A DNA stretch of 64,000 nt, taken from NCBI RefSeq assembly GCF_017912555.1, contig NZ_JAERSD010000005.1:62001-126000 (forward strand), read 5' to 3'. The notes under the pieces were generated by a model that saw nothing but the letters and a program-made list of their open reading frames with translations, did no database searches and was not told the DNA's origin. This document shows positions 9,270 to 17,291 of the stretch, piece by piece. Every line of letters starts with the position of its first letter. Position 1 is the first letter of the stretch. Source of the stretch: Bacillus sp. REN3. GTDB taxonomy: Bacteria > Bacillota > Bacilli > Bacillales > Cytobacillaceae. Both the position numbers and the translations under genes were made by a program.

Positions 9270-9526
9270 GGCAGTTCGCCGGGCTTTTCTTATTATATAG
9301 CATCTCTTAAATCATTTCCCGATAACAGTATGTGTTATTTGATGGAATAACAGCGGCTTGCGAAACTAGCATCATGGTCAAAAGAGGAGTAAACTAATGA
9401 AAGTGGAAAAAAGTCTTTGTAAATGAGGATTATCATCGTTTATGATTTTGAATATGGTAAAATACAAGTTTGTAGCGACTGTTATTTTTAGATTGATTTG
9501 AAAAGTTTTTATTAGGAAGGGATTAT
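9270..9526. other. Divergent ytfP/ytgP spacer with a micro-ORF
   Basis: AGAGGAG at 9383-9389 precedes an ATG at 9397, opening a nine-residue frame, MKVEKSLCK, that ends at 9426. It is the only notable element in the spacer. It could be a leader peptide or chance. Confidence 0.3.
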
Positions 9527-11152
9527 ATGTCATCGAAGCTTTTAAGGGGTACATTCATATTGACGCTCGGCACAATCCTTTCGAAGGTGCTGGGGCTTTT
9601 CTATGTCATTCCCTTTTATGCCATTGTAAAAGATTATGGGACTGCGCTTTATTCATTTTCCTATATTCCGTATACCATTTTCATCAGCATTGCGACTGCA
9701 GGTGTCCCGCTGGCCGTTTCAAAGTTCATTGCAAAATATAATGCGATGGGGGAATACGCTGTCGGGAGGAAGTTGTTCAAATCAGGGATTGCTGTCATGC
9801 TTGCAACCGGAACGATCTCTTTTCTTGTGATGTATTTCACTGCACCTGTCCTTGCGGAAATGGCGATCAGTACAGGCGGGGAGGATGTGGAGGTCACTGC
9901 TGAAGACGCCACAACAGTCATCCGCGCTGTGAGCTTCGCGCTGATTGTCGTGCCGTTCATGAGTCTGATTCGAGGTTTTTTCCAGGGGCATCAATCAATG
10001 GGCCCTTCCGCTGTATCACAGGTTGTCGAGCAGATTGTCAGGATCATTTTTGTGCTTGCGGGAGCCTACATTGTCCTTCATTTGCTTGGAGGCAGTATCG
10101 TTACCGCGGTCAGTGTCGCGACATTCGCGGCCTTCATCGGGGCAATTGGCGGCCTGGCGATTTTGGGGTGGTACTGGTTCAAACGGAAACCGTACCTTGA
10201 TGAGCTTCTGAAGGAAGACAAAGGGACAATGGATATTTCCCTTAAAGAGATTTACAAGGAAATCTTGCTTTATGCAGCACCGTTTGTTTTTGTCGGGATT
10301 GCCAATCCCTTGTTCCAGTTTATCGATATGATGACATTTTCCAAGACGATGACAACCATTGGCTTTTCAGGGAATGAGGCGAACGCTGCTTTTTCAGTGC
10401 TTAACTTCCAGACACATAAGCTGGTGATCATTCCAGTTTCGCTTGCGATGGCATTCTCGCTGACACTGGTCCCTAGTATAACCAAAGCCTTTGTGGAAAA
10501 TGACAGAAAAGGGATGAGGCGCCAGCTGGACCAGACGTTCCAGGTGTTGATGTTCCTCACTGTTCCCGCTGCGGTGGGCTTGTCGCTTCTTGCAGAGCCA
10601 ATGTTCACTGTTTTCTATAAGCACAACAGCCTTGGAACAGAAGTATTGATGACATATGCCCCTGTCGCGATTTTATTCGCCCTATACTCGGTAACCGCGG
10701 CAATCCTTCAGGGCATCAACGAACAGCGTTTCACGATCCTTAGTCTTTTAACGGGCTTGCTCGTGAAACTGAGCCTGAATATTCCTTTGATCAAGCTATT
10801 CGAAACACAGGGGGCAGTGCTGTCAACCGCCCTTGGTTACGCTGCGGCAATCATTATCAATATGCTTGTGATCAAGACGTTTGCCAAATACCCAATGGGC
10901 TTCGTCACAAGAAGGATCATTCTCATTCTTTTATTTTCCGGGCTGATGGCGGGGGTGACGGCTGCGTTCTACAAGGTGATCGTTCAGTTCCTGTCTCCCG
11001 CTGCCAAGTTCCAATCCATTATGATCATTGTTATTTGTGCAGTGATTGGTTCAGTAGTTTATTTCTACCTTGGGTTCCGCAGCAAGCTGGTGGACAGGCT
11101 GTTCGGTGATCGGGTCACAAGGCTGAAACAGAAACTCCGGCTGCCAGTTTAA
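9527..11152 (+). CDS. ytgP: MurJ-type lipid II flippase (polysaccharide biosynthesis/MVF family)
   Basis: A 541-residue polytopic membrane protein of the MATE/MVF superfamily. It opens LLRGTFILTLGTILSKVLGLFYVIPFY and continues through about 14 hydrophobic segments (for example LFYVIPFYAIV, VAILFALYSVTAAILQGINE, IIIVICAVIGSVVYFYLG). In B. subtilis YtgP is the MurJ protein that moves lipid II across the membrane, partly redundant with Amj. Function by homology is therefore peptidoglycan precursor export. SpoVB and Wzx flippases are close relatives. Position next to ytfP supports ytgP. The start follows AGGAAGGG. Confidence 0.88.
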   Translation: MSSKLLRGTFILTLGTILSKVLGLFYVIPFYAIVKDYGTALYSFSYIPYTIFISIATAGVPLAVSKFIAKYNAMGEYAVGRKLFKSGIAVMLATGTISFLVMYFTAPVLAEMAISTGGEDVEVTAEDATTVIRAVSFALIVVPFMSLIRGFFQGHQSMGPSAVSQVVEQIVRIIFVLAGAYIVLHLLGGSIVTAVSVATFAAFIGAIGGLAILGWYWFKRKPYLDELLKEDKGTMDISLKEIYKEILLYAAPFVFVGIANPLFQFIDMMTFSKTMTTIGFSGNEANAAFSVLNFQTHKLVIIPVSLAMAFSLTLVPSITKAFVENDRKGMRRQLDQTFQVLMFLTVPAAVGLSLLAEPMFTVFYKHNSLGTEVLMTYAPVAILFALYSVTAAILQGINEQRFTILSLLTGLLVKLSLNIPLIKLFETQGAVLSTALGYAAAIIINMLVIKTFAKYPMGFVTRRIILILLFSGLMAGVTAAFYKVIVQFLSPAAKFQSIMIIVICAVIGSVVYFYLGFRSKLVDRLFGDRVTRLKQKLRLPV

Positions 11153-11411
11153 GAAAATAGATTCCGTTTGCCAGTAAATTTTTGGTAAAGTCCGCTCAAG
11201 GATCATCGCTTTCCGAAGGACGGATGGTGAGCATCCTTGCCGGAGAAAGCGGGGCTAATCTTCGTCCCGCAATCCAGGCGGACATGGAACAGGCTCCCTT
11301 TAGTTTGCCCATGCACGAAGAAAATGCTGCCTCATTTTCAAGGAGTTAAGCACCTTTCGCTCCAGTCAACGAAATTATTTTGAAGATCATTTCAAATCTT
11401 TTAGAAAACGG
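11153..11411. repeat. Degenerate Bacillaceae-type intergenic repeat
   Basis: This gene-free region has inverted-repeat pieces (CGCTTTCC near 11208 and GGAGAAAGCG near 11241; AAGGATCATC and GAGCATCCTT). It ends in CTTTCGCTCCAGTCAAC near 11355-11371. That ending, with TCCGCTTTCC-like starts, recalls a common imperfect intergenic repeat of Bacillus genomes, recognised from memory. It is not coding. No intact transposase or target duplication was found. Confidence 0.4.
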
Positions 11412-11446
11412 CCATAAAAAGAATGGCCTTCATAGCAAAGGCCATT
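11412..11446 (-). terminator. Terminator after the Gly/Pro-rich gene
   Basis: On the reverse strand AATGGCC and GGCCATT (11440-11446 and 11422-11428) form a stem followed by CTTTTTATG. Confidence 0.8.
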
Positions 11447-11455
11447 TATCCATCG

Positions 11456-11662
11456 TCAATAATAAAATTCCTGGTCATGATCGCGGATGCCAAGGCGGCG
11501 CTCGATCCTGCCCACCCTGCGGTCCAGCCGGTCAACCTGGCGCTCCAGGCGGTCCAGCCGCTGGTTGACATTCCCTCCGCCTGGGATTCCTGGTCCTCCG
11601 GGATAACCTGGCCCTCCGGGAATCGGAAAATAAAGCTCCTGGCCATGCTGGCGATAATTCAT
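11456..11662 (-). CDS. Small Gly/Pro-rich coiled-coil protein, function unknown
   Basis: A 68-residue protein with three clear parts. It opens with a Tyr/Gln-rich head (MNYRQHGQELYFPI). A collagen-like stretch follows (PGGPGYPGGPGIPGGG). Then comes an amphipathic helix with the heptad-like repeat RLDRLERQVDRLDRRVGRIE, and a charged tail DHDQEFYY. A GAGGAG site lies 9 nt before the ATG at 11662, and a terminator follows the stop. These signals and the ordered composition argue for a real gene. It could be a spore-surface or envelope-associated protein, but no family was recognised and nothing fixes its role. Confidence 0.7.
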   Translation of the reverse strand: MNYRQHGQELYFPIPGGPGYPGGPGIPGGGNVNQRLDRLERQVDRLDRRVGRIERRLGIRDHDQEFYY

Positions 11663-11758
11663 AACAGTCACTCCTCTTTTTTATAAAAGTATGATATTAG
11701 TCTATGTAGTTAGCGGAAAATGGAGTGGGCTGCTGCCCATTATGAGGGAGGTCCCCTG

Positions 11759-12475
11759 ATGAGAATCGATAAGATGCTTTCTAACCTGGGTCATGGAAGC
11801 AGGAAAGATGTGAAGAAACTTCTGAAAAATGGTGTCGTAAGGGTGAATGGTGCCATCGTAAAGGACGCTAAGCAGCATATCAACCCTGAACGCGATACCG
11901 TGACGCTGAACGGGGAAGAAATCGAATACAGGGAATTTATCTATTTGATGATGAACAAGCCTCCGGGAGTCATTTCCGCTACGGAAGACGACCGCGATGA
12001 AACGGTAATCGACCTGCTTGAGGCCGAGGACCTTGTCTTCGAGCCTTTTCCTGTCGGCAGGCTTGATAAAGATACCGAAGGGCTGCTGCTCATCACAAAT
12101 GACGGCCAGCTTTCACACAAGCTTTTGTCACCAAAGAAGCACGTGCCAAAAACGTATTTCGCTGTCATAGAAGGAGAAGTGACAGAAGAAGATATCGAGG
12201 CGTTCAAAAACGGAGTGACACTTGAAGACGGCTACAAGACGAAGGCAGGAGAGCTCGCCATCCTGAAATCAGGCGTTACCTCCGATATTGAGCTGACGAT
12301 TACGGAAGGAAAGTTCCACCAGGTGAAAAGGATGTTCCTGGCTGTAGGCAAAAGGGTCATGTATTTGAAAAGAATTTCGATGGGACCGATCGAACTCGAT
12401 GAGACACTCGAGCTTGGCGAGTATCGGGAGCTGACCGATGAAGAGGTTCAGCTGCTCCAGTCATATGAACCATAA
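11759..12475 (+). CDS. ytzG: RsuA/RluB-family rRNA pseudouridine synthase
   Basis: A 238-residue enzyme that isomerises a uridine in rRNA, most likely U516-equivalent of 16S rRNA as for RsuA. The N-terminal S4 RNA-binding domain reads MRIDKMLSNLGHGSRKDVKKLLKNG. The catalytic motif is GRLDKDTEGLLLITNDG, with the essential Asp in LDKDT, and the C-terminal part has EGKFHQVKRMF. The start at 11759 is set by GGGAGG; an upstream ATG at 11720 lacks one. Position near ytgP and ytzE matches ytzG of B. subtilis. Confidence 0.92.
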   Translation: MRIDKMLSNLGHGSRKDVKKLLKNGVVRVNGAIVKDAKQHINPERDTVTLNGEEIEYREFIYLMMNKPPGVISATEDDRDETVIDLLEAEDLVFEPFPVGRLDKDTEGLLLITNDGQLSHKLLSPKKHVPKTYFAVIEGEVTEEDIEAFKNGVTLEDGYKTKAGELAILKSGVTSDIELTITEGKFHQVKRMFLAVGKRVMYLKRISMGPIELDETLELGEYRELTDEEVQLLQSYEP

Positions 12476-12502
12476 AAAAATCGCCAAATGGCGATTTTTT
12501 TC
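12474..12502. terminator. Bidirectional terminator between ytzG and ytzE
   Basis: AAAAAAATCGCC and GGCGATTTTTTT surround an AAAT loop, giving U-tracts in both directions for the convergent genes. Confidence 0.9.
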
Positions 12503-12513
12503 TCTTCATTCCT

Positions 12514-12735
12514 TTATGATGACATCTTTACCTTTCTTTGGGTCGTTGTCCATTTACCTCGGCTAGGACTTTTTACCAAGTCGTTATATGCCAGGACATT
12601 TAAATCCCTCTGGATGGTCCTTGGAGTAATTCCGAATTCCTCTACAAGATCTTGAGTTGTGACAGTGCCATTCTTACATATGAACATGTAGATGGATTTG
12701 ATGCGGTTTATCATCCGGTTAGTCGAAGGTTTCAA
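12514..12735 (-). CDS. ytzE: DeoR-type helix-turn-helix regulator
   Basis: A 73-residue protein that is almost only a DeoR-family winged helix: IKSIYMFICKNGTVTTQDLV, EEFGITPRTIQRDLNVLAYN and LVKSPSRGKW. It lacks the sugar-sensing domain of full-length DeoR proteins, so any ligand control must come from elsewhere. The start is a TTG (12735-12733) preceded by GGGAG. Length and sequence match YtzE of B. subtilis, whose targets are unknown. It may act on the spacer upstream or at distant sites. Confidence 0.88.
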   Translation of the reverse strand: MKPSTNRMINRIKSIYMFICKNGTVTTQDLVEEFGITPRTIQRDLNVLAYNDLVKSPSRGKWTTTQRKVKMSS

Positions 12736-13095
12736 ACAACCACTCCCTATCCTTTTTTTAAACCCCTAGTCATAATCCTGCAACCGACAGCTGAGTGAAG
12801 ACGAATCCTCAAGTATGTAGTTTTCTTCTTTCCAGACAGCTCCTTTTGCGTCCATTTTAAAAAGGCAGTTATAAGATGTCTTACCTTTTGGACTATTTTA
12901 CTCCTAATTCAAGGAAAATACCAGCCAATTCACTGTTTTTTACAAAAATTTAATAAGTAAGCGTGTTCTTCCTCCCTTCCTCAATAACCTATATTTACTT
13001 TACGATATGGTTCTAAACAGGCTAAATATGCCAGGAGTTAGAAAATTGAAAAAATAAGAACTAGCGATGCTGTCAGGGGTAAAATGAAATTTAAG
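12736..13095. other. Gene-free stretch before pepV
   Basis: About 360 bp of AT-rich sequence separate divergent ytzE and pepV. No RNA element, gene remnant or repeat was recognised. A TTGCAG / TAAAAA pair on the reverse strand near 12750-12785 could serve ytzE, but is weak. Confidence 0.5.
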
Positions 13096-13123
13096 TTTCC
13101 AAAAGACAAAGATAAGGTACAAT
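13096..13123 (+). promoter_or_regulatory. Probable promoter of pepV-dat
   Basis: TTTCCA at 13096-13101 and TACAAT at 13118-13123, spaced 16 bp. The -35 is poor. Confidence 0.45.
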
Positions 13124-13208
13124 AAGAATATCGTTCCTGACATGCAGCCAAAAGCGCATGAAGTGAACATAATATACATAGATGATAAAAATCTGGAGGT
13201 ATGTAAAA

Positions 13209-14624
13209 TTGGCTGAAATCCAATGGATGAATGAAGTGGAAAAAAGGAAGGAAAGCCTTATCAAGGATGCGCAAAACCTTCTCAAAATAAAGAGCGTCCT
13301 TGATGAAGAAAATGCTTCCGAGAATGCGCCGCTCGGTGAAGGGGTCAAAGAGGCGCTTGAATTCATGCTTGAATTAGGCGAAAAGGATGGCTTCACGGCA
13401 AAAAATGTTGGCAACCTTGCAGGACACCTGGAATTTGGTCAGGGAAAGGAAATTGTCGGGGTCCTATGCCATGTCGATGTCGTCCCAGAGGGGGATGGCT
13501 GGACGAGCGATCCGTTTGGGGCGGAAATCCGTGAAGGGAAAATCTTTGCCCGTGGTGCTATCGATGACAAGGGGCCGACGATGGCTGCCTACTATGCGAT
13601 GAAAATCGTCAAGGAACTGGATCTGCCGCTGAATAAGCGTGTCAGGATGATCATCGGTACAGATGAAGAAAGCAATTGGCGCTGTGTTGACCACTATTTC
13701 GAACATGAAGAAACGCCTGCAATGGGGTTTGCACCTGATGCGGATTTTCCGATTATTTATGCAGAAAAAGGGATTGCCGATTATGATTTAGTTTATCGGG
13801 CATCATCAGCGGAAGGGGAAGGCCATGACGCCAGGGTGATGAGCTTCGCTTCTGGAAGGCGTTATAACATGGTACCCGACTACGCGCGTGCCACCCTCGC
13901 TGTCTCTCAATCACAGACAGATATCGTCCAGAGGTTCGAGGAATATAAAAAGGAAAATGAACTCAATGGCAGGGCATATGTCGAGAGCGGCAAACTCATC
14001 CTTGAACTTGAAGGCGTATCTGCTCATGGCATGGAGCCTGATAACGGTAAAAATGCAGGACTGCATATGGCTGATTTCCTTGCAGGTTTAAGCCTGGACC
14101 AAAACAGCAGCCGCTTCTTTCAATTCGTCGTAAAATATCTATACAAGGATTCACGGGGAAAAGAATTGGGCATAGCTTATAAAGATGATATTACCGGCGA
14201 TTTGACGATCAATGTCGGGAAGCTTTCGTATACGAGTGAAAATGGAGGACGGGCAGGATTGAACATGCGCTATCCGGTCACAACTGACCTGGATAAGACA
14301 AAGGCAATCCTGAACAATGTCCTTGCTTCGGAAGGAATTGCAATCGAGAACTTTTCTGATTCAAGGCCGCATCATGTCGATGAGAAGGGTTTCCTAGTCC
14401 AGACCTTGAAAAAAGTGTACGAAGAACAGACAGGAGAAAAGGCGGAATTGCTGTCGATCGGCGGTGGCACTTACGCACGGGCCCTGGAATCAGGAGTTGC
14501 TTTTGGTCCATTATTCCCTGGGAGGCCGGATATAGCACACCAAAAAGATGAATACATGACCATCGAGGATCTTTTAAAAGCAACGGCAATCTATGCACAA
14601 GCCATTTATGAGTTGGCTCGCTAA
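13209..14624 (+). CDS. pepV: Dipeptidase PepV (M20 family)
   Basis: A 471-residue zinc dipeptidase that releases amino acids from dipeptides in the cytoplasm. M20 metal-site motifs are in order: VLCHVDVVPEGDGW, FARGAIDDKGPTMAAYYAMK (bridging Asp), IGTDEESNWRC (general-base Glu-Glu), FAPDADFPIIYAEKG, and a C-terminal His in PDIAHQKDEY. The start is a TTG at 13209, nine nt after GGAGG (13195-13199). The ATG at 13201 is followed at once by a stop. It corresponds to B. subtilis YtjP. dat follows 19 bp later, so the pair is likely one transcript. Confidence 0.92.
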   Translation: MAEIQWMNEVEKRKESLIKDAQNLLKIKSVLDEENASENAPLGEGVKEALEFMLELGEKDGFTAKNVGNLAGHLEFGQGKEIVGVLCHVDVVPEGDGWTSDPFGAEIREGKIFARGAIDDKGPTMAAYYAMKIVKELDLPLNKRVRMIIGTDEESNWRCVDHYFEHEETPAMGFAPDADFPIIYAEKGIADYDLVYRASSAEGEGHDARVMSFASGRRYNMVPDYARATLAVSQSQTDIVQRFEEYKKENELNGRAYVESGKLILELEGVSAHGMEPDNGKNAGLHMADFLAGLSLDQNSSRFFQFVVKYLYKDSRGKELGIAYKDDITGDLTINVGKLSYTSENGGRAGLNMRYPVTTDLDKTKAILNNVLASEGIAIENFSDSRPHHVDEKGFLVQTLKKVYEEQTGEKAELLSIGGGTYARALESGVAFGPLFPGRPDIAHQKDEYMTIEDLLKATAIYAQAIYELAR

Positions 14625-14643
14625 AGAAACAGGAGGAAATTGG

Positions 14644-15501
14644 ATGGAATTCGTAATTGTAGACGGCAGGCTCACAGATAGAGCTTCAGCGAAAGTAGAC
14701 ATTGAAGACAGAGGCTATCAGTTTGGTGACGGAGTTTATGAAGTAATCCGGGTATACAACGGGAAAATGTTCACAGGCAAGGAACATTTGAACCGGCTCG
14801 AAGAAAGCGCGAAAAAAATCAGGATGGAACTTCCGTATAGCCAGGAGCAGCTTGTCGAGATGACCGAGAATCTAATCGCGAGGAACGAATTGGGGACAGG
14901 GATTGTTTATATGCAGTTTACCAGGGGCACTTCGCCTCGGAACCACGTTTTTCCGGCTTCAGGGGTTTCACCGACGTTTGTTGCCTATACAAGGAAGGTC
15001 ACTCGACCTGAGGAATCGATGGAAGCAGGCGTACAGGCGATTCTTGATGAGGATATCCGCTGGCTTCGCTGCGATATCAAAAGCCTGAACCTGCTGGGGA
15101 ATTTGCTCTCAAAGCAAAAAGCTGCAGAGGCAGGATGCTTCGAAGCCATCTTGCACCGGGGGCAGACTGTTACCGAAGGCAGCCATTCCAATATCTCGAT
15201 CGTCAAGGATGGTGTCATCATAACCCACCCTGCTGATAACCATATTCTCAACGGGATCACGCGGCAGAAGTTTCTTGAGATTTGCGGAAATGAAAAAATG
15301 GGGTATGAAGAAAAAGCATACACAGTCGAAGACCTTCTATCAGCCGATGAAGTCTTTTCATCCGGGACGACTGTTGAGGTCATGCCGATTATCAAAATAG
15401 AAGGGCAGCAAGTCGGCAATGGGAAACCAGGTCCTGTCACAAGACGTCTGCAGGAGCTTTTCAAGGCGGAAATTGAGGCGCAGTGCGGACCAATCCAATA
15501 A
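14644..15501 (+). CDS. dat: D-amino acid aminotransferase
   Basis: A 285-residue fold-type IV PLP enzyme that interconverts D-alanine and D-glutamate with 2-oxo-acids, feeding wall precursors. It starts MEFVIVDGRLTDRASAKVDI and has the family DRGYQFGDGVYEVIRVYNG. The PLP lysine lies in RCDIKSLNLLGNLLSKQ, and TEGSHSNISIV forms the phosphate-binding region. These signatures favour D-amino acid over branched-chain aminotransferase. AGGAGG sits 7 nt before ATG 14644. Its place behind the dipeptidase pepV suggests a shared role in recycling peptides and D-residues. Confidence 0.92.
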   Translation: MEFVIVDGRLTDRASAKVDIEDRGYQFGDGVYEVIRVYNGKMFTGKEHLNRLEESAKKIRMELPYSQEQLVEMTENLIARNELGTGIVYMQFTRGTSPRNHVFPASGVSPTFVAYTRKVTRPEESMEAGVQAILDEDIRWLRCDIKSLNLLGNLLSKQKAAEAGCFEAILHRGQTVTEGSHSNISIVKDGVIITHPADNHILNGITRQKFLEICGNEKMGYEEKAYTVEDLLSADEVFSSGTTVEVMPIIKIEGQQVGNGKPGPVTRRLQELFKAEIEAQCGPIQ

Positions 15502-15510
15502 AAAAGCAAT

Positions 15511-15544
15511 AAGCTCATAGACATTATGTCTATGGGCTTTTTTA
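15511..15544 (+). terminator. dat terminator
   Basis: AAGCTCATAGAC at 15511-15522 pairs with GTCTATGGGCTT at 15528-15539 and is followed by TTTTT. Confidence 0.9.
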
Positions 15545-15875
15545 TGCCATTCTAAACTAGTCCGCAATTTATGGCTGATGGAAGTCCATTTCTCAGGATG
15601 GTTTCGATCTTTGTTATCATTTTTTGCTTATCTGCCTTCATGGATGTTTCAGCGAAGCGGCCACGTCAAGGAATCCAGCCATTCCAGTGGATTAGGTGAC
15701 ACGAAGGCATCTTGCGTCCCTGGGATACGATTGGCGAATTAGGGGGACTTCTCTGGAAAGGCGATTAGTTTTTAAATTGAAGTAGTGGGTATCATAAAAA
15801 TATTTAATCAAAGATAATCTGCTTGATTCGTTGTCTTTTGTTCGTAATCAGACTGGGCTTAGCAGAATTCTGACA
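15545..15875. other. Gene-free stretch before speD
   Basis: About 330 bp with no ORF of note in either strand and no recognised RNA. It presumably holds the speD promoter, but no good -35/-10 pair stood out. Confidence 0.45.
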
Positions 15876-15888
15876 GGGGGAACAATGA

Positions 15889-16731
15889 ATGAAATTCACA
15901 CCAGCGCAGCACGTTGAATTGCATGGATTCAATAATTTAACGAAGTCCTTGAGCTTCAATATGTATGACATCTGTTACACGAAATCACGGGAAGAACGTG
16001 AAGCTTATATTGAATATATTGATGAGCAATACAATGCAGAGAGGCTGACAAAAATCCTTACGCATGTCGCCGATATTATCGGGGCGCACGTCCTGAATGT
16101 AGCCCAGCAGGATTATGTGCCACAGGGAGCCAGCGTCACGATCCTGGTATCTGAAGGACCGGTTGTCGAAGTGCCCGAGGAGTCCTTCGATGAATCCCCA
16201 GGCCCTCTGCCAGACAATGTCGTCCTGCAGCTTGATAAAAGCCATATTACTGTCCACACTTATCCTGAATTCCATCCTGATGAAGGAATCAGCACCTTCA
16301 GGGCGGATATTGATGTTTCCACTTGCGGGGAGATATCGCCTTTGAAGGCGTTGAATTATCTTATCCATTCATTCGATACTGATATCATGACAATCGATTA
16401 CAAGGTGAGAGGATTCACAAGGGACAAGGAAGGAAACAAGCTATTCATCGACCATGATATCAGCTCGATCCAAAACTATATACCTGAGAATGTGAAGAAC
16501 CTTTTCGATATGGTCGATGTCAATGTGTACCAGGAAAACATCTACCATACGAAATGCAAGCTCCGTGAGTTCGACCTGAACAATTATTTGTTCGGTTACA
16601 CAAAGGACTCTCTAACTACTGAAGAAGCTCAGGAAATCACTGAAAGGCTCCAGGCAGAAATGGAAGAAATTTTCTCCGGAATGACCCTGCATTCGGGCAC
16701 CATTTTCGAGGATGAGGAGGAACAAGAGTAG
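15889..16731 (+). CDS. speD: S-adenosylmethionine decarboxylase proenzyme, E. coli type
   Basis: A 280-residue pyruvoyl enzyme making decarboxylated AdoMet, the aminopropyl donor for spermidine. It matches the long E. coli form rather than the short (about 125-residue) Bacillus/Thermotoga form. [65 protein letters not shown] and [15 protein letters not shown] all recall E. coli SpeD. The self-cleavage site is [13 protein letters not shown], with Ser118 as the pyruvoyl precursor. The ATG at 15889 follows AGGGGG by 8 nt; an ATG at 15885 is out of frame. No speE lies nearby. It is probably acquired or an old alternative lineage. Confidence 0.95.
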   Translation: MKFTPAQHVELHGFNNLTKSLSFNMYDICYTKSREEREAYIEYIDEQYNAERLTKILTHVADIIGAHVLNVAQQDYVPQGASVTILVSEGPVVEVPEESFDESPGPLPDNVVLQLDKSHITVHTYPEFHPDEGISTFRADIDVSTCGEISPLKALNYLIHSFDTDIMTIDYKVRGFTRDKEGNKLFIDHDISSIQNYIPENVKNLFDMVDVNVYQENIYHTKCKLREFDLNNYLFGYTKDSLTTEEAQEITERLQAEMEEIFSGMTLHSGTIFEDEEEQE

Positions 16732-17135
16732 GAGCTTGAAAAGTGGAACGAACGCCGAATGGACAGCAGCACACTTTGGCTGCCCAGTGTTAGCCAGCAA
16801 AAATTCAGCGCTAAACCAGGTTAATTCATCGTTTTGGCCGGAAATGGAACATCCCCACAGGTACCAACCAGCATCGCCGGGGCTTGTTTGCCGCGTAAAA
16901 ATTACCAGAGCCTCCACTCATCACCAAAGCTATCTCAGGCTCTTCGGGATGGAGGCCAATCGTGAATGGCACCGGATTTTCACACAAGCCCAGGCACTCA
17001 AGCCAGCGGTCCTCGTCTGATATCACCAGAGCGTAATTGATAGAACGAGGGACTTCTTTAACAATTCTAACGATTGAATTGGTGACACACGTAAGGATAT
17101 CGGAAAAAAACGTGAGAATCAGAAGTTCTACATAA
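16732..17135. pseudogene. Possible decayed gene remnant (reverse strand), unrecognised
   Basis: After speD, about 400 bp hold no gene with a usable start and ribosome site. On the reverse strand a frame at 17146-16826 reads protein-like (VPRSINYALVISDEDRWLE, then PFTIGLHPEEPEIALVMSGG). A second frame at 16917-16612 continues with FSAEFLLANTGQPKCAAVHS, overlapping the speD 3' end. The two could be a frameshifted remnant, or both could be chance. No family was recognised. Confidence 0.25.
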
Positions 17136-17140
17136 AAAAG

Positions 17141-17182
17141 GCACAATGAGCGATTTTAATCGTTCACTGTGCTTTCCCTTTT
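17141..17182. terminator. Bidirectional-looking terminator between speD and ytkP
   Basis: GCACAATGAGCGATT at 17141-17155 pairs with AATCGTTCACTGTGC at 17158-17172, with G-U pairs, flanked by CTTTCCCTTTT on one side and an A-rich run (17133-17139) on the other. Confidence 0.7.
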
Positions 17183-17291
17183 GTAAGTTGGGCTGCGCAT
17201 AGAAATTCTTTTGCGAAGTTATATCGTAACCACTGATATGGGAAGCCCATATCGGGGCGAGCTCACTTTTTTGTTCATCGTCCGGCGGAAC

